Assembly: GCA_963576725.1 (NCBI GenBank)
Contig: OY755241.1
Location: forward strand, 78,046,003 to 78,110,002
DNA length: 64,000 nt
Direction: 5' to 3'
Origin: Azorinus chamasolen
Taxonomy: Eukaryota; Mollusca; Bivalvia; Cardiida; Solecurtidae
In this document: positions 22,069 through 33,528 of the stretch, in pieces
Position numbering within the stretch: position 1 is the stretch's first letter
Layout of the letters: every line of letters starts with the position of its first letter
The notes under the pieces: model-generated
The model's input: only the letters and a program-made list of their open reading frames with translations
What the model was told of the DNA's origin: nothing
Database searches by the model: none
Position numbers and translations under genes: made by a program

Positions 22069-22534
22069 TACAGCCAAACCCCATTAAAGCGACTGTTCAG
22101 TTTGGTATAAATATAGGTATTGGGCACAGGTGACAGCTCCTCAAGGAAATTTCTGCACGACCTTCACCCTGCATTGAGCAGCCCCTTGTCTGAAGGTATC
22201 TTAACCCTTCTCTTGCTGACTTTTAAGATACATTTCTCATTTACCCATGTCCTGTCGTATAAATACATATATCTTCAAGTCATGCAAATATGCCTCTGTG
22301 CAATCACAGCTTTGGAGTGCACTGGTTACAAAATCAACTTGTAAATAATGCAGACCCTGATTAGACAGCTCCTGCAATATTCCTGCCTGTAAATAGTGCA
22401 GACCCTGATGAGACAGTGCCTGCAGGAGCTGTCTCATCAGGGTCATCACTATTTACAGGTAGGTATATTGACGCGAACAGCAAGAGAACTGTTAATTCCT
22501 CTCCAGAATTCCTGCTTAGATAGGTTTTACTGTA
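22069..22534. mobile_element. Family D MITE carrying a nested family E MITE
   Basis: The outer element has TA edges (22069-22070 and 22533-22534), left end CAGCCAAACCCCATTAAAG and right end TAGATAGGTTTTACTG. The nested element 22201-22495 has TTAA at both edges, CCCTTCTCTTGCTG left end, and a doubled core. Confidence 0.75.
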
Positions 22535-22902
22535 TACAACTATACAAAATAATAAAGAATGAGATATATGATATTCTATAAGCAAATAGACACACTCTGA
22601 TCAGACGGCTCTTTCATGGGCTGTCTCTTTAGGGTCTACTCGGCGAAGATGTCAAGTGGTGTCCCTATCGCGTAAGGGGTTAAATCGATCGTTTAACTTA
22701 TACATGTAACTAAAATCTGTGAACATCCACCAGACATGTAAAGCAGTGGGTGAAGAGAGGGGAGACAACCGCGTCGAGGTTGTACAGAGCCGTGTAGAAC
22801 TGTAAACATCCTCGGTGGAACTGTAAACACTGAAGAGGCAGTCAAAAAGTCCAGAACCTTAAAGATCAGACCACAAATATCTAAAACAGTTCTTATGTGT
22901 AT

Positions 22903-23090
22903 TACAGTAGAACCTGTCTTAAGCGGCCATCAAAAAGGTATATTGATGAGCCTGTAAGACAGTAGGTAGCTTAATGCAGGTCAAATTTCAGAAAGCTCTA
23001 TAGGGACTTTCTGCATTACTCTTGCCCTGCATTAAACAACCACCTGGTTTTTAAGACCCCCATGATCAATAAATGAATGACCGGTGAAGA
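22903..23090. mobile_element. Family D MITE, diverged right end
   Basis: ACAGTAGAACCTGTCTTAAG start; TTAATGCAGGTCAAATTTCA and ACTCTTGCCCTGCATTAAAC foldback; the right terminus is worn. Confidence 0.6.
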
Positions 23091-23104
23091 CAACCATTGT
23101 AAAC

Positions 23105-23440
23105 CCATACTATCTGCCAGTGTCTGCAGTGTTTGACACCTATCAGACTGTCTGCAGTGTTTGACACCTATCAGACTACCTGCCAGTGTATGCAGTGTTT
23201 GACACCTATCAGACTACATGCCAGTGTCTGCAGTGTTTGACACCAATCAGACTACCTACCAGTGTATGCAGTGTTTGACACCTATCAGACTACCTGTCAG
23301 TGTCTGCAGTGCTTGACACCTATCAGACTACCTACCAGTGTCTGCAGTGTTTGACACCTATCAGACTACCTGTCAGTGTCTGCAGTGTTTGACACCTATT
23401 AGACTACCTGCCAGTGTCTGCAGTGTTTGACACTTGTGGA
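23105..23440. repeat. 38 bp minisatellite, about eight copies
   Basis: Unit TATCAGACTACCTGCCAGTG then TATGCAGTGTTTGACACC. One unit near 23145 is shortened to about 27 bases. Confidence 0.9.
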
Positions 23441-23676
23441 AATTTGTTCTCGTGGAAAAGGGTATAATTGCATTGAAAACAGTAAAGACTCAGATCAGCC
23501 TTTGGGGTCTGCACTGTTTAACATCCATCAGAATCTGTAGAAATGTGTTATTTGTCTTTCAATACTGGCTTACACTTGACCGGAGATATCATCATAGAGG
23601 TGCTGTGTAATCTGTATCTATACTATTTGCAATGCGATGAGACCATAAAATATATAACGTCAAATCATAACAACAG

Positions 23677-24053
23677 TTAACCCATTTCCGCATATTGACG
23701 TCTCTGTAAAAGTCACTTTTTGAAACCATTCTGATAAATAGAACACCGTGGATCCAAGACGTGGATAAACCTTTTGGCTGCTAGGCCCAACACGTGGATA
23801 AAATCTTTTGGCTGCTAGGCCCAACACGTGGATAAAACTTTCGGCTGCTTGGCTCAACACGTGGATAAAATCTTTAGGCTGCTAGGCCCAACACGTGGAA
23901 ACAGGGTTTGCTCTGTTTGCTAATGGAATTTGAACAATCTGTTTCTTTACTTTCTAAAATAACTACAATGTTCCACTTTCCATATTTCATTGTTATATAT
24001 ATAAAATAATATTTTGACATTTGGAATAAACATACAACAGGGAAAGGGTTAAC
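23677..24053. repeat. Truncated family B MITE, 34 bp tandem repeat, truncated family A MITE
   Basis: 23677-23745 is a family B left arm (TTAACCCATTTCCGCATATT). 23758-23899 holds four copies of a 34 bp unit (CACGTGGATAAAATCTTTTG then GCTGCTAGGCCCAA). 23905-24053 is a family A right arm ending CAGGGAAAGGGTTAA. The tandem replaces both MITE cores. Confidence 0.7.
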
Positions 24054-24360
24054 ACGGGGACACTTATCCACCGCACGGTTATGTGTATACACTGTTCATG
24101 TACCAATCCTAAACTAGAAGAATTGTCGCTTGGGTTAAAGTTCAATTCATTCTCTAACAATCAGCACTAGGCGAATTTCGTGGAAAGGTGTGAAGTTTCG
24201 TGACATGTGTTCTGTCTATATCGCATTGGACACGACGAGATCACGTGATAAGCATCCCGCGAATTCAAAACGTATTCTTTGCCATACAGATCGCATGTGT
24301 TGTAAAGATAGGAACAAAGATAGGAAACGGCGGACATAGCAAAACAGGAGAGATACCACC

Positions 24361-24373
24361 ATGGGCCATTTTA
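24361..24373 (+). CDS. Possible first coding exon (4 codons plus one base)
   Basis: ATG in a strong start context (ACCACCATGG), four codons (MGHF) and one base, then a consensus donor GTAAGTG. The preceding 170 bases are relatively GC-rich and not part of any repeat I can see, as expected of a leader. No partner exon was identified, so this could be chance. Confidence 0.25.
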
Positions 24374-24461
24374 GTAAGTGTAAACTTGTTTGTGTTCGTT
24401 TCATGGTTTAGTACAGCCGTCCAGATGAGATGCGTAAATTAAAACATTTTCAAGAATAACT

Positions 24462-24550
24462 TCTTTATTTCTCCGCCAAACCCTTTGTTGTGACGCCTCT
24501 TGACTCGTCACACCACAGGGTTTGGTGCAGAGTGACGAGTTTAGTATTTG
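24462..24550. mobile_element. Family F foldback, short copy
   Basis: CTTTATTTCTCCGCCAAACC and AGGGTTTGGTGCAGAG face each other across GACTCGTC. Preceded by GATGCGTAAATTAAAACATT, the same left flank as at 44217 and 48268. Confidence 0.55.
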
Positions 24551-24624
24551 AGTACCCACCATTGCTTCTTGCTCTGAATGTTAAAATCAGTTTGGTTTTC
24601 TTATGTCTTATATTTGCCATAGTT

Positions 24625-24760
24625 GATAAGAGCGGGCGGTTGCTTGATGCAGAACTCCTATAGAAGCTTTCGTATAGCTTTCATCCTGCATTAAGCAAAC
24701 ATTTGCCTTCAAGACCCAGAATAAGACCCAATTGTAATGTAGACATGATTTACTGTATAA
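24625..24760. mobile_element. Family D MITE, left end missing
   Basis: GGTTGCTTGATGCAGAACTC, TCATCCTGCATTAAGCAAAC and right end TGATTTACTGTA. Confidence 0.5.
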
Positions 24761-24836
24761 TGCATGTTTTTCGCGCCTTTATTTGGTTTACCATTTGCCA
24801 ATGTAATAATTGTGCCATATTTATAAAGTAGTTTTA

Positions 24837-25107
24837 GCCACATGGGACCATTTCGTGGGTCTACATGGTCTAAAAAGTAAAAAAATTGATTAGGTCGATT
24901 TAGTGTTATATAATATAACACTAAATCGACCTAATCATTTTTTGCCACAGGGGGCCATTTCGTGGGTCTACATGGTCTAAAAGGTCAAAAAAAATTATTA
25001 GGTCGATTTAGTGTTATAAAAAATGATTAGGTCGATTTAGTGTTATATAATATTTTTTTGACTTTTTAGACCATGACTGTAGACCCACGAAATGGCCCCC
25101 TGTGGGT
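24837..25107. repeat. Nested double foldback
   Basis: Outer arms CCATTTCGTGGGTCTACATG (24849) and its complement (25079-25096). A second direct copy of that arm is at 24955. An inner palindrome, TTAGGTCGATTTAGTGTTAT, recurs four times in both orientations. Confidence 0.85.
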
Positions 25108-25159
25108 TTAGCTGTTTGTAGATTAATGTTGTGTGTTCATATCGTTGGTCGGCTTTAAA

Positions 25160-25210
25160 TGACCACCAGTGTCTATGGGACTAGTAAAACACCATTCATT
25201 CATTCATATT
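25160..25210 (+). repeat. SINE-like 3' tail with (ATTC)n
   Basis: GGCTTTAAATGACCACC ... AGTAAAACACC followed by four ATTC units, matching the tail form at 42910-42962. Confidence 0.4.
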
Positions 25211-25295
25211 CTTGAGAGTAGTGATCCTTTCTCAGCCAAACATTTTCATTGGCTACTAATGTTGTCCTTTACATCAGACTTTTAAAATATAAAGC

Positions 25296-25488
25296 TACAG
25301 TAAAACCTCTTTTTAACTGCCACTCTATTGTGTTAATTAGTTGGTATTTAGGGCAGGTGGCTGCTTAAAGCAAGCCGAGGTGAAAGTATAGGAGTGTTCT
25401 GTTTTACTTTCACATTGCTTTAAGCAGCCACCTGTAATAAACACTAAATAATGTAGTTTAGTGACCATTATAGAGAGGGTTTACTGTA
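25296..25488. mobile_element. TA-flanked MITE, family D2
   Basis: Ends CAGTAAAACCTCTTTTTAAC and TATAGAGAGGGTTTACTG; TA at both edges. Core partly deleted. Confidence 0.75.
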
Positions 25489-25615
25489 TTGTCAGAAAAA
25501 AAACACTCAAACGTGATAGCTTGGTGAGCATTTATAATTATATATAGGCCGTTGCTTCATTCTGAAGGTCTTGGATTCTCTCTAATACATTTGTCTGCTA
25601 TGGTTGCCAGTGAGC

Positions 25616-25618
<3 letters not shown>

Positions 25619-25714
<96 letters not shown>

Positions 25715-25722
25715 CTCTAATA
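25619..25722. repeat. (TC)n microsatellite
   Basis: About 100 bases of TC dinucleotides with two TATC interruptions. Confidence 0.95.
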
Positions 25723-25867
25723 CATTTGTCTGCTATGGTTTCAGCATATAGTTTCCCTCATTTCCTTTACAAGAGTGTAAAACAGTAGCGATCCAGATGA
25801 GATATCATGGAATCTCATCTGGATGCAACTGCTTTTATATAACTTGGATTGTCTGTGTTATGAAAGA

Positions 25868-26316
25868 GCTAACCCAGTCCCTCATAGGCTATTTTTAGAT
25901 CCAGCCTCTTAACCTATACCTCCTAGGCTATTTTTAGATCCAGCCTACCGAAAAGGAGCATTAACCCTTTCCCTCATATAAACGTGCTTTCATGCATTTG
26001 TAAACAGAGTAGACCCAGATCAGACGGCTCCTAGCTAGAGGAGCCGTCTAATCAGGGTCTGCTGTTTGCTGATGGAATTTGATAGATCTATTTCCTTACT
26101 TTCTAAAATGGCTACAATGTTACACCTTTTCAATTTAACTACTTTGTTCATGAATATTCAACAGGTATGGATATTTGAAACAAATATAGAACAGGAAAAG
26201 GGTTAACTAGAGAAAAGGAAAAGTTTAGAATCTTTTTTTTTTTTAAATCATTGTGATAAACAGAGCATTTGCATCTGTAGAGGCGTAGAAAGGCGTATTT
26301 ATGGGAGAAAGGGTTA
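25868..26316. mobile_element. Family B MITE with a family A MITE inserted at its internal TTAA
   Basis: Outer arms: TCCCTCATAGGCTATTTTTA at the left and GGCGTATTTATGGGAGAAAG, TTAA at the right. The inner element 25961-26206 has TTAA at both edges and a complete core (CAGACGGCTCCTAGCTAGAG). Removing it restores AAAGGAGCATTAACTAGAGA, the normal family B sequence. Confidence 0.8.
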
Positions 26317-26399
26317 AAGACTTCGAATAAATACTGAAAAGGAGCATTTAGTAATTTACCATAGAAAATGAGCATTTAGTAATTTACCATAGAAAAGGA

Positions 26400-26500
26400 A
26401 CATTTTAGAACTGTGTAGTTGTGAAACCATTGTGATAGACTAAGAGCATTTTCCCCTATGGAGCAAATGCTTATTACAATGGTTTTAGAAAGTTAAAAAT
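26400..26500. mobile_element. Family B MITE fragment
   Basis: GTTGTGAAACCATTGTGATA and GAGCAAATGCTTATTACAAT around a CCCCTATGG centre; ends missing. Confidence 0.5.
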
Positions 26501-26811
26501 TCCATTAGCCAACAGAACATGCCTGATAAGATGCTTCCTATAGGAGCCTTCTTATCTGGGTCAATTCTGTTTGCAAATGTATGAAAACACATTATATATA
26601 TCATTATCCGTTGTACAAATAAAATTGGGTCCAGTGCAGAGCAGTATTGTTCCTTTTTTTTTTAAGTTATGTAACATCCGATTTTGATATAAACTATTTT
26701 GAAAGAGTTTGACCTCAGCCTGAACAGTAATTGTGGTTTAACCCTTTGAGTGATGAAGTTTATCTCAGCCTATTCAATATAAATCTTGGACTGATACTTT
26801 GCTAGAGTATT

Positions 26812-27065
26812 TTAACCCTTTTCTTCATAAATATACTTTTTCTAAGCCTTTGCACACAGAGTAGACCCAGATCATTCGGCTCCTATGGGAGCCATTTGAT
26901 CAGGGTCTGCTCTGTTGCTTATGAAATAATTAAGATATGAAATAATGATTCTACAGTTTCTTCTTTGGCAAATATTGTATGTGTTAATATGCCATCATAG
27001 AAGTAAATCTAATTAATATTCATGTTTTCATTTCTTTCATGAATATCCATGTTGTAAAGGGTTAA
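26812..27065. mobile_element. TTAA MITE, family C, complete
   Basis: TTAA at both edges; CCCTTTTCTTCATAAATA left end and TTGTAAAGGG right end. Core CATTCGGCTCCTATGGGAGC. Confidence 0.75.
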
Positions 27066-27216
27066 ATGACAAATGTATTTGAAAAGCTACAACTGATGCC
27101 ATCCACCAGCAGGATGTGTTTCTTACACAGACTGCAGCAAGACAATACGACAATTTTATTACATTGTTTTATGGTCTATTCAGTATAAAAGATTGACTTT
27201 GCTTGAGGACTAGCTG

Positions 27217-27438
27217 TAACCCTTTACTCCATAAATACAAAGAAAGTCGACAAATCAGATGGTTCCAATAGAAGCTGTCTGATCAGTGTCTACTCTGTTT
27301 GCTCATGAAATGGTATAGAAATGATTCTACACTTTCTGCCATTTCCAAAATTTCCGGTGTCCATGGGCTATTATAACAATTAATCTATTCATGATGTCAT
27401 TATTTCTTACATGAATATTCCTGGAGTAAATGGTTAAA
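27217..27438. mobile_element. TTAA MITE, family C
   Basis: GTAACCCTTTACTCCATAAA left end and GGAGTAAATGGTTAA right end, core CAGATGGTTCC...AGCTGTCTGATC. Confidence 0.7.
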
Positions 27439-27589
27439 TGACAAACAGTTCAGACCCTGATCTCCCCAGGTACCCTCCTGTCTGTATCTACATTATTTAC
27501 AAGTTCAATTGTTTCCCCCATTCAGATGTCTAAAGAAAACTAGTCAGTTGCAGGTGTGACTCTCCATTTTTTGGTGCTTTGTATTTTTA

Positions 27590-27962
27590 TACGTCCGTTT
27601 GAAAAACGGGACGTATTATGGAATGGCGCTGCCTGTCTGTTAGTCTGTCTGTAACATCTCTAACTCAAGCTCCGCTTAGTGGATCATTCCCAAATTTAAT
27701 CACAATGTTTATCCGGACATGCTACAGTAGCATGCCCAGTCCTGGTATGTACATCCAAGGTCAAGGTCACACAGTTGGATTTGCGTTTAGCAAAAATGTT
27801 AACCTGTCAGTTTGTCTGTAACATCTCTATTATAACTCAAGTTCTGCTTGGTGGATCCTTCTCAAATCTCACCACATTGTTTATCTGGACATGCTACAGT
27901 AGCATGGGTGTTTCCCGGTACGTTTATCCAAGGTCAAGGTTGCACAATTGGACTTAGTAAGT
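27590..27962. repeat. Pearl-type fragment, two tandem core units
   Basis: Begins with the hairpin ACGTCCGTTTGAAAAACGGGACGT. Units share CTGTAACATCTCTA, AACTCAAG, GACATGCTACAGTAGCATG and CATCCAAGGTCAAGGT. Confidence 0.7.
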
Positions 27963-28039
27963 CCCCTTATTTACATAACCCTTTGAGATACTTAAGCTTT
28001 GAAACTTGGAACACTCGTTCACCATCAGAAGCTTCATCT

Positions 28040-28396
28040 GTATTTCATCACAATGGTTTCAGAACAGCACAACTCTAAAATATTCTTTTTCTCTAGTTAA
28101 CCCTTTCCCTGTTCTATTCTTAATTTCAATACCTACTGAATATTCATTGACAAAATATTTAGAAAGAAATATAGAAGGTGGGACATTGTAGACATTTTAG
28201 AAAGCAAAGAAACAGATATATCAACTTCTATCAGCAAACAGAGTAGACGCTGATCAGACGCTGATCAGACGGATCTGGGTATACTCTGTTTGCAAATGCG
28301 TGAAAACACGTTTATATGAGGGAAAGGGTTAATGCTCCTTTTCGGTCAATTTATTCAAAGAGGTTGGATCTAAAAATAGCCTATAAGGGAATGGGT
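28040..28396. mobile_element. Family B MITE with a family A MITE inserted at its internal TTAA
   Basis: The inner element 28097-28332 is complete with TTAA at both edges. Outside it CTCTAG and TGCTCCTTTTCGGTCAAT rejoin as the normal family B sequence CTCTAGTTAATGCTCC. The outer right end is AAGGGAATGGGTTAA at 28382-28396. The host orientation is opposite to that at 25868. Confidence 0.8.
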
Positions 28397-28399
28397 TAA

Positions 28400-30984
28400 A
28401 TCTTTTAGCCCTTCACCTCATGAACACTTATACTCCAATTCATGGCCTTAAATATTTATTAGCTTAATTTTGATAATTGCCAATTATAACAAGAAATGTT
28501 TTGGCCATTTCAGAATCCGTAAAACCAGATCTACATGAAAAATTGATTATTTGGTCAAGGCAGAAACTAGAATCATAATCATCAGAGCAGACCCGTTATC
28601 AGATGACTCCTTTATCTACACAGTAAAAGGTAAATCTATAGTAAATATCAAATATTTTCTGTATTTCTCAGCCAGACCAGACCAGACCCTATCTTGCTGG
28701 TAATTATTAGGAAAAAAGAAATTGAAGAAAACCTCACTTCAAAAATAATTTTAGCAGAAAACATTCTGTTTTGGAACAAAAAGATTAAACCATGAGAATC
28801 AAATAAAGAATGTGTGCATTTTCCACAGTATCCATATGCCAGACAATTTAGCTTGTGTGTGTAAATAAAATTGTCTTTCGCTAGCTATTCAGTTTGCAAA
28901 ATGTGTTGCCTGGTTAAAACAGTTTAGATTCTTACGACAATTTGAGTCACATGCATTTTTATCTGGATCCAAACTGTTTCTAATTAATATGTCATCTTTT
29001 ATTTACAGTAAAACCCCTTATACTTGTGTAAGACCTTGGGATAGTCGAGGAGAGCTATGATGTAGTAGTGCTGTACCGACGTGGGACCTTGAGCTGGCTT
29101 GTACTGATGAGCTACGATACAGTAGGCCTTTACTAGAGCTGCCCTCCTACTTAGCACACATATTTCATTGACGTGTACCCTTATTGCCCTATTTTCTTCA
29201 GACACATAATGTCACCTGTCCATGCGTTTGACAATATGACATATTTGTGATTACTTTAAAATAGACATGAAATAACATAGCGAACAGTGCAGACCCAGAT
29301 CAAAATGCTCCAGTTTGATCTAGGTCTGCACGATTGCCCATGTTTGTCTTGTCCAATTGCATAGGGTAACTAGCGTATACTCATTCACACATACATACAT
29401 ATACACACACATACACATTTACCACTTTAGTTAAGGCTAACTCTTTGAATGCTGAATTATCATAGCAAACAGCAGACCCTGATCAGACAGCTCCTATAGG
29501 AAGGAGCCAACTGAACTGGGTCTACTCTGTTTGCAAATATGTAGAAAGGCGTATTTATGGAGTAAAGTGTTAAAAATGGGGTCCATGAGGTATGAAAAGA
29601 TTAGTCGTTTGCTAGGGGATTTTGAATGACACAGTGCAGACCTTGATCAGAAGGGTTCTGTATGAGCCCTTTGATCTGGGTCTACTCTGTTTGTAAATGC
29701 CAGTTAACCCTATTCCTGTATTCAAAGGGTTGCATTGAGAATAATAGATTGATGCTACTTAGGCTTGTCTGTCCAAATGGACTGAGAAACCAAAGAGGGT
29801 TATTCTTTGTACGGAATTCTAGCCTCGAAGGATTTGGTGTGCTGGAGAATCTTGAATAACAAGCAGTGCATATCCTGATCAGAGAGCTCCTCCAGTTGAC
29901 CTCTGTCTTGGTCTACACTGTTTGCAAATGCTGGTTAATTCATCCTCCACTTTCAAGTGGTTAAACCACTCTTAGTCACCTCTCTTGATCTTGTGATAGT
30001 TTGACGGTGGTCTTGAACTCTTGTGCCTATTCCAGTAAGCCTCAGAACCACATTGAGTTGTGCATGACTGTAAATGATTTTTTAAATATGAGCACCCAAT
30101 TTTGACTGGTCCAGGGGCAGATGTCAAAAGCACAATTCCGCAAACCCACACAACAATAGATCAATTACGGGTAAAGCTATAGAAGCCTGGCAAATCTCTG
30201 ACGATTTACTTATGGGTTATTAATTTATCTCATGTTGGTAAACTGTTTTCTTTCAATCTGTACTTTGACATAGAAATGTGCTTCAAATAGAAATGTGCTT
30301 CAAATTTTCTACAACCTTAATTAGTTATGCAATAATGTTGAAATCTGTAAGTGCCCTTTTTTCCATCATGGGGTATGGAATTCATAAAACTTTCACGGTT
30401 TTAAATTGATCGTTCAGTCAATGACAAGTTACCTGAATAAAACAATTTGCCAACAAAGGTCTCCATGATATCTTGGTAGGGATAAGAACGCATTGGTGAT
30501 TTTCATTTTCATTTTTCTAGATCATTAATTTGAAGAAACATATTTTTTCTATTAATAGTGTGATGATGCTTATCATCATGGCATTGATGATGCTTATCAT
30601 CATGACATTGATGCTCAAAGTTACAGTGGCTGCAACTTTACATTATTTTAAATGCATTTTGCTGGCTGAAACCTTTTTTAAAACCCTTTTATCATGTGGA
30701 AGGATATTAGAATATGTATATTCTTTATTAACACAGCACTTGTTTAACACACACGGTTAATACTGACTTAACATAATCATAACATTATCACTTATACTTA
30801 ACTTAATATACATATTCTAAATTCCTTTTTTTTGCCCACTCTAATTATTTCTAATTTTTTTAGCCATTGGCAGCTTTGACATTTTTAAAATGCAACAGTC
30901 TGTTTTTATTTAAAAGGTATTTTTACGGATACATTATTTCAATGTCAATATATGCTACACTAAGGAACAAATCAATTGTTTAGA
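28400..30984. other. No gene seen; orphan MITE cores
   Basis: Core palindromes without matching ends lie near 28580, 29290, 29465-29525, 29635-29690 and 29865-29925. 28990-29140 begins like a family D left end (TTACAGTAAAACCCC) but has no partner. 30561-30612 is a two-fold 'gatgatgcttatcatcatg' repeat. 29370-29420 is a CACATACATA tract. Confidence 0.45.
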
Positions 30985-31170
30985 ATTTGGAGATGAAAAC
31001 CCTCCACCATTCTTCTTGTATTCACCATGAAATCACGGAGGCCAATGATGGAGAATTGTTTTCTTCATGTCACTTGACAGTGGCTCAGAATTTACTCCAA
31101 GCCCATGCAAGTTTCAAGGGTTGGATGTTCCATGTTGGATTAGGATACCCGTCGGTTTCATGATTACTGT
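30985..31170. other. High-complexity block, not repeated in the window, unexplained
   Basis: Balanced composition unlike the AT-rich surroundings, several stops in all frames and no tandem or palindromic structure. Contains GGAGATGAAAACCCTCCACC and CACGGAGGCCAATGATGG. It could be a conserved non-coding element, a SINE domain or a decayed exon. Confidence 0.35.
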
Positions 31171-31308
31171 GTAAATATTTAAGGTTATACAGGGATGTGG
31201 GCAAAATTTTAAAGGATAAAGCTTAGAAACTGTGATGCCAAACTTCCATTGCTTCAAATCTAGTTGAACGTCTGTTGACAGGTGTTTGCAAAATCATGTT
31301 GTTAGCTT

Positions 31309-31473
31309 CGAAGCCATCTGATCAGGGTCTGTTCTGTTTGCTAACGGAAATTGAAAGATCTGTGTCTAAAATGGCTACAATGTTCCATCTTCCATGTTTC
31401 ATTAACTATTTTGTCCATGAATATTCAATATGTATTGAAATTTAGAATAAACATAGAACAGGGAAAGGGTAAC
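31309..31473. mobile_element. Family A MITE, half copy
   Basis: Starts inside the core (GCCATCTGATCAGGGTCTG), continues through TGAATATTCAATATGTATTG and ends CAGGGAAAGGGTAA. Confidence 0.65.
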
Positions 31474-31479
31474 TTAAAT

Positions 31480-32566
31480 CTTTCCCAAACAGAGTAAACC
31501 CAGATCAGATGGCTCCAACAAGATTTTCTATTTTCTTATGGGAAATATTTAGTTTCTATCGCGGCCGAAATTTGTTCATATGCTATTGTAAGTATCATTA
31601 CAGTCGTTTGTAGCTCAACGTGGTTTCTAGGCTTGCTTGAAAGAACATGAGAGTTGAGGCCCCTGCCATACCCTTGCATGGTCATAAGAGATGTCTAAGA
31701 GGGGTTTTACCCCTTAACTGTCGAGAACGAGTTAATTAGCATTATGCAAACATGCAGACTTTGATCAGAGGGATTCTGTAGGAGCTGTCTGATCAGGATC
31801 TGCACTGTTTGTTGTTCAAGATCCTCTAGTACATCTTATCCTTCGAGGCCTGGATTCCATATACAGGGTAACCCTGTTTGGTTTTTTCGGCCCTCATGGG
31901 CAGATAAGTCAGATAGCACCAGTCTGCTATTCAATATTTAGCCCTTTAAATGCAGGAAATAAGTTGAATGTCATTTGGAAATAGTTCAGATCCAGATCAG
32001 AAGGTTCCTAGAGGATCCCTCTAATCACGCTCTGCACTGCTTGTCTTTCAAAATACTTTAGCAACTCTGATCCTTTCACACTTAATGGCTCCTACTGTTG
32101 AACACTGTTGGACCATTCCACATTGTAATTTCAGCATTCAGTCTCAGGATTAACAAAAGTGGTCAATGTCATAATACCATGTGACATTATATGGTGTTAT
32201 GGTGCCGCTAGTATGATTCAAGTACTTGCTCAATCCACCAACCTCCCGCAAGTGTCCATCACGAAGGGCTTTGAACTTACAAGTGAATGCAGCAGCTCCA
32301 TAAGATACAAAAGGTAAATCACTAATTGTAGTCATCATGATGTAAATATTATTCCATATCCTAATTACCCTAACTATTCAGACAAGCAAATAGTGCAGAA
32401 CTAGATCAAACTTCTCTTGAGAGTTCGTTTTTCAGGGTTTACATTGTTTGTTAAAATATCAGTCTAATTTTAAGTTATAAAATTGTGCTGAAGTGAATTA
32501 TTCATCTCTTCAAACTAGTGGAGAGAGGAGATTTGGTGTTTGAATAGTTTGGGTAGTTAGGGTATT
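31480..32566. other. No convincing gene; orphan MITE cores
   Basis: Cores near 31490, 31755-31810, 31985-32045 and 32385-32450. At 32150-32338 a minus-strand frame is cut by a GTAAGTTC donor-like site (near 32282), but no acceptor or partner exon was found. Confidence 0.4.
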
Positions 32567-32941
32567 TAACCCATTCCCTCATATCGATGCCTTTTGACGC
32601 CCCTGCAAAGGTCACTTTTTAAAACCATTTTGACGTCGAGGATATTTGTACGTTTATTTTCATTGTATAAGAAGGGAGATAACTCATTATTTCCACGAGG
32701 CTTGTCTATTATTTGCAATACACCCCTTCTCTTCCATGAATATTCATTAAGAAATAATGACATCATGAATATTCATTGGCTGAAATTTTATTAGCTGAAA
32801 TTTAAAAATGGAACACAAGGAGTTTTTACTACGGCAGAAATTGTAGAATTAGACCTACAATTCCATTAGCAAACAGAGAGAGAAGACCCTGATTTGACTA
32901 CACCTACCATTACAAGATGTCTTTATGGAGTAAAGGGTTAA
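32567..32941. mobile_element. Compound TTAA MITE (family B left end, family C right end)
   Basis: TTAACCCATTCCCTCATATC at the left and TATGGAGTAAAGGGTTAA at the right. The middle holds the family C word CATGAATATTCATT twice and a worn core, so it looks like a chimera of two families. Confidence 0.6.
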
Positions 32942-33064
32942 CATAAATAGTGCAGAACCAAATCAACAAATGCATTTCGGGTTGAGGTTACTGTTGCTAA
33001 TACAGATCCTGACCAGAAACATAAATAGTAACAGCTCCAGATATCATGCATAAATTAAATTATT

Positions 33065-33160
33065 TTCACCAAATCCTATGTTGTGACCAGTCTCTAAGTA
33101 GAATTATGTCGAGGAGACAATTCTAAAGATTGGTCACAACATAGAATCTGGTGGAGAAAT
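33065..33160. mobile_element. Foldback unit, family F
   Basis: CACCAAATCCTATGTTGTGA and TCACAACATAGAATCTGGTG arms around TCGAGGAGAC. Confidence 0.7.
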
Positions 33161-33257
33161 GACAATTTTAGTATTTTGAGTATGCATTTTTTTGTTTGCA
33201 GGATAGAACAGATGTAGCATGAGCAAAGACCCCTTGGATATGGACAATTGAGTTAAT

Positions 33258-33422
33258 TGGCAGACTTGGACCCAGATCAGCACTGTTTGACATTAATAAA
33301 GATAGGACACAGACCCAGATCAACACTGTTTGACTTTAATTAAGATGGGACTCGGACCCAGATCAGCACTGTTTGACATTGATAAAGATGGGACTCGGAC
33401 CCAGATCAGCACTGTTTGAATG
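33258..33422. repeat. 47 bp tandem repeat, about four copies
   Basis: Unit GGACCCAGATCAGCACTGTT then TGACATTGATAAAGATGGG. It is built from half of the MITE core. Confidence 0.8.
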
Positions 33423-33528
33423 TGTACGTGTTCATACTGAATAGACTGTACTGTTCAATAAGGTTGGAACCACTTGCTGCGCTAGTTTGAATTAGCAAAG
33501 TTTTGCTGTATTTTGATTAGTTGACTTG

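Noticed and set aside
23105..23440. CRISPR-like regular repeat
   Set aside because: The 38 bp units abut without spacers.
33205..33290. Plus-strand exon after TTTTTTTGTTTGCAG
   Set aside because: All three frames stop within a few codons, and similar sequence near 38100 suggests a repeat.
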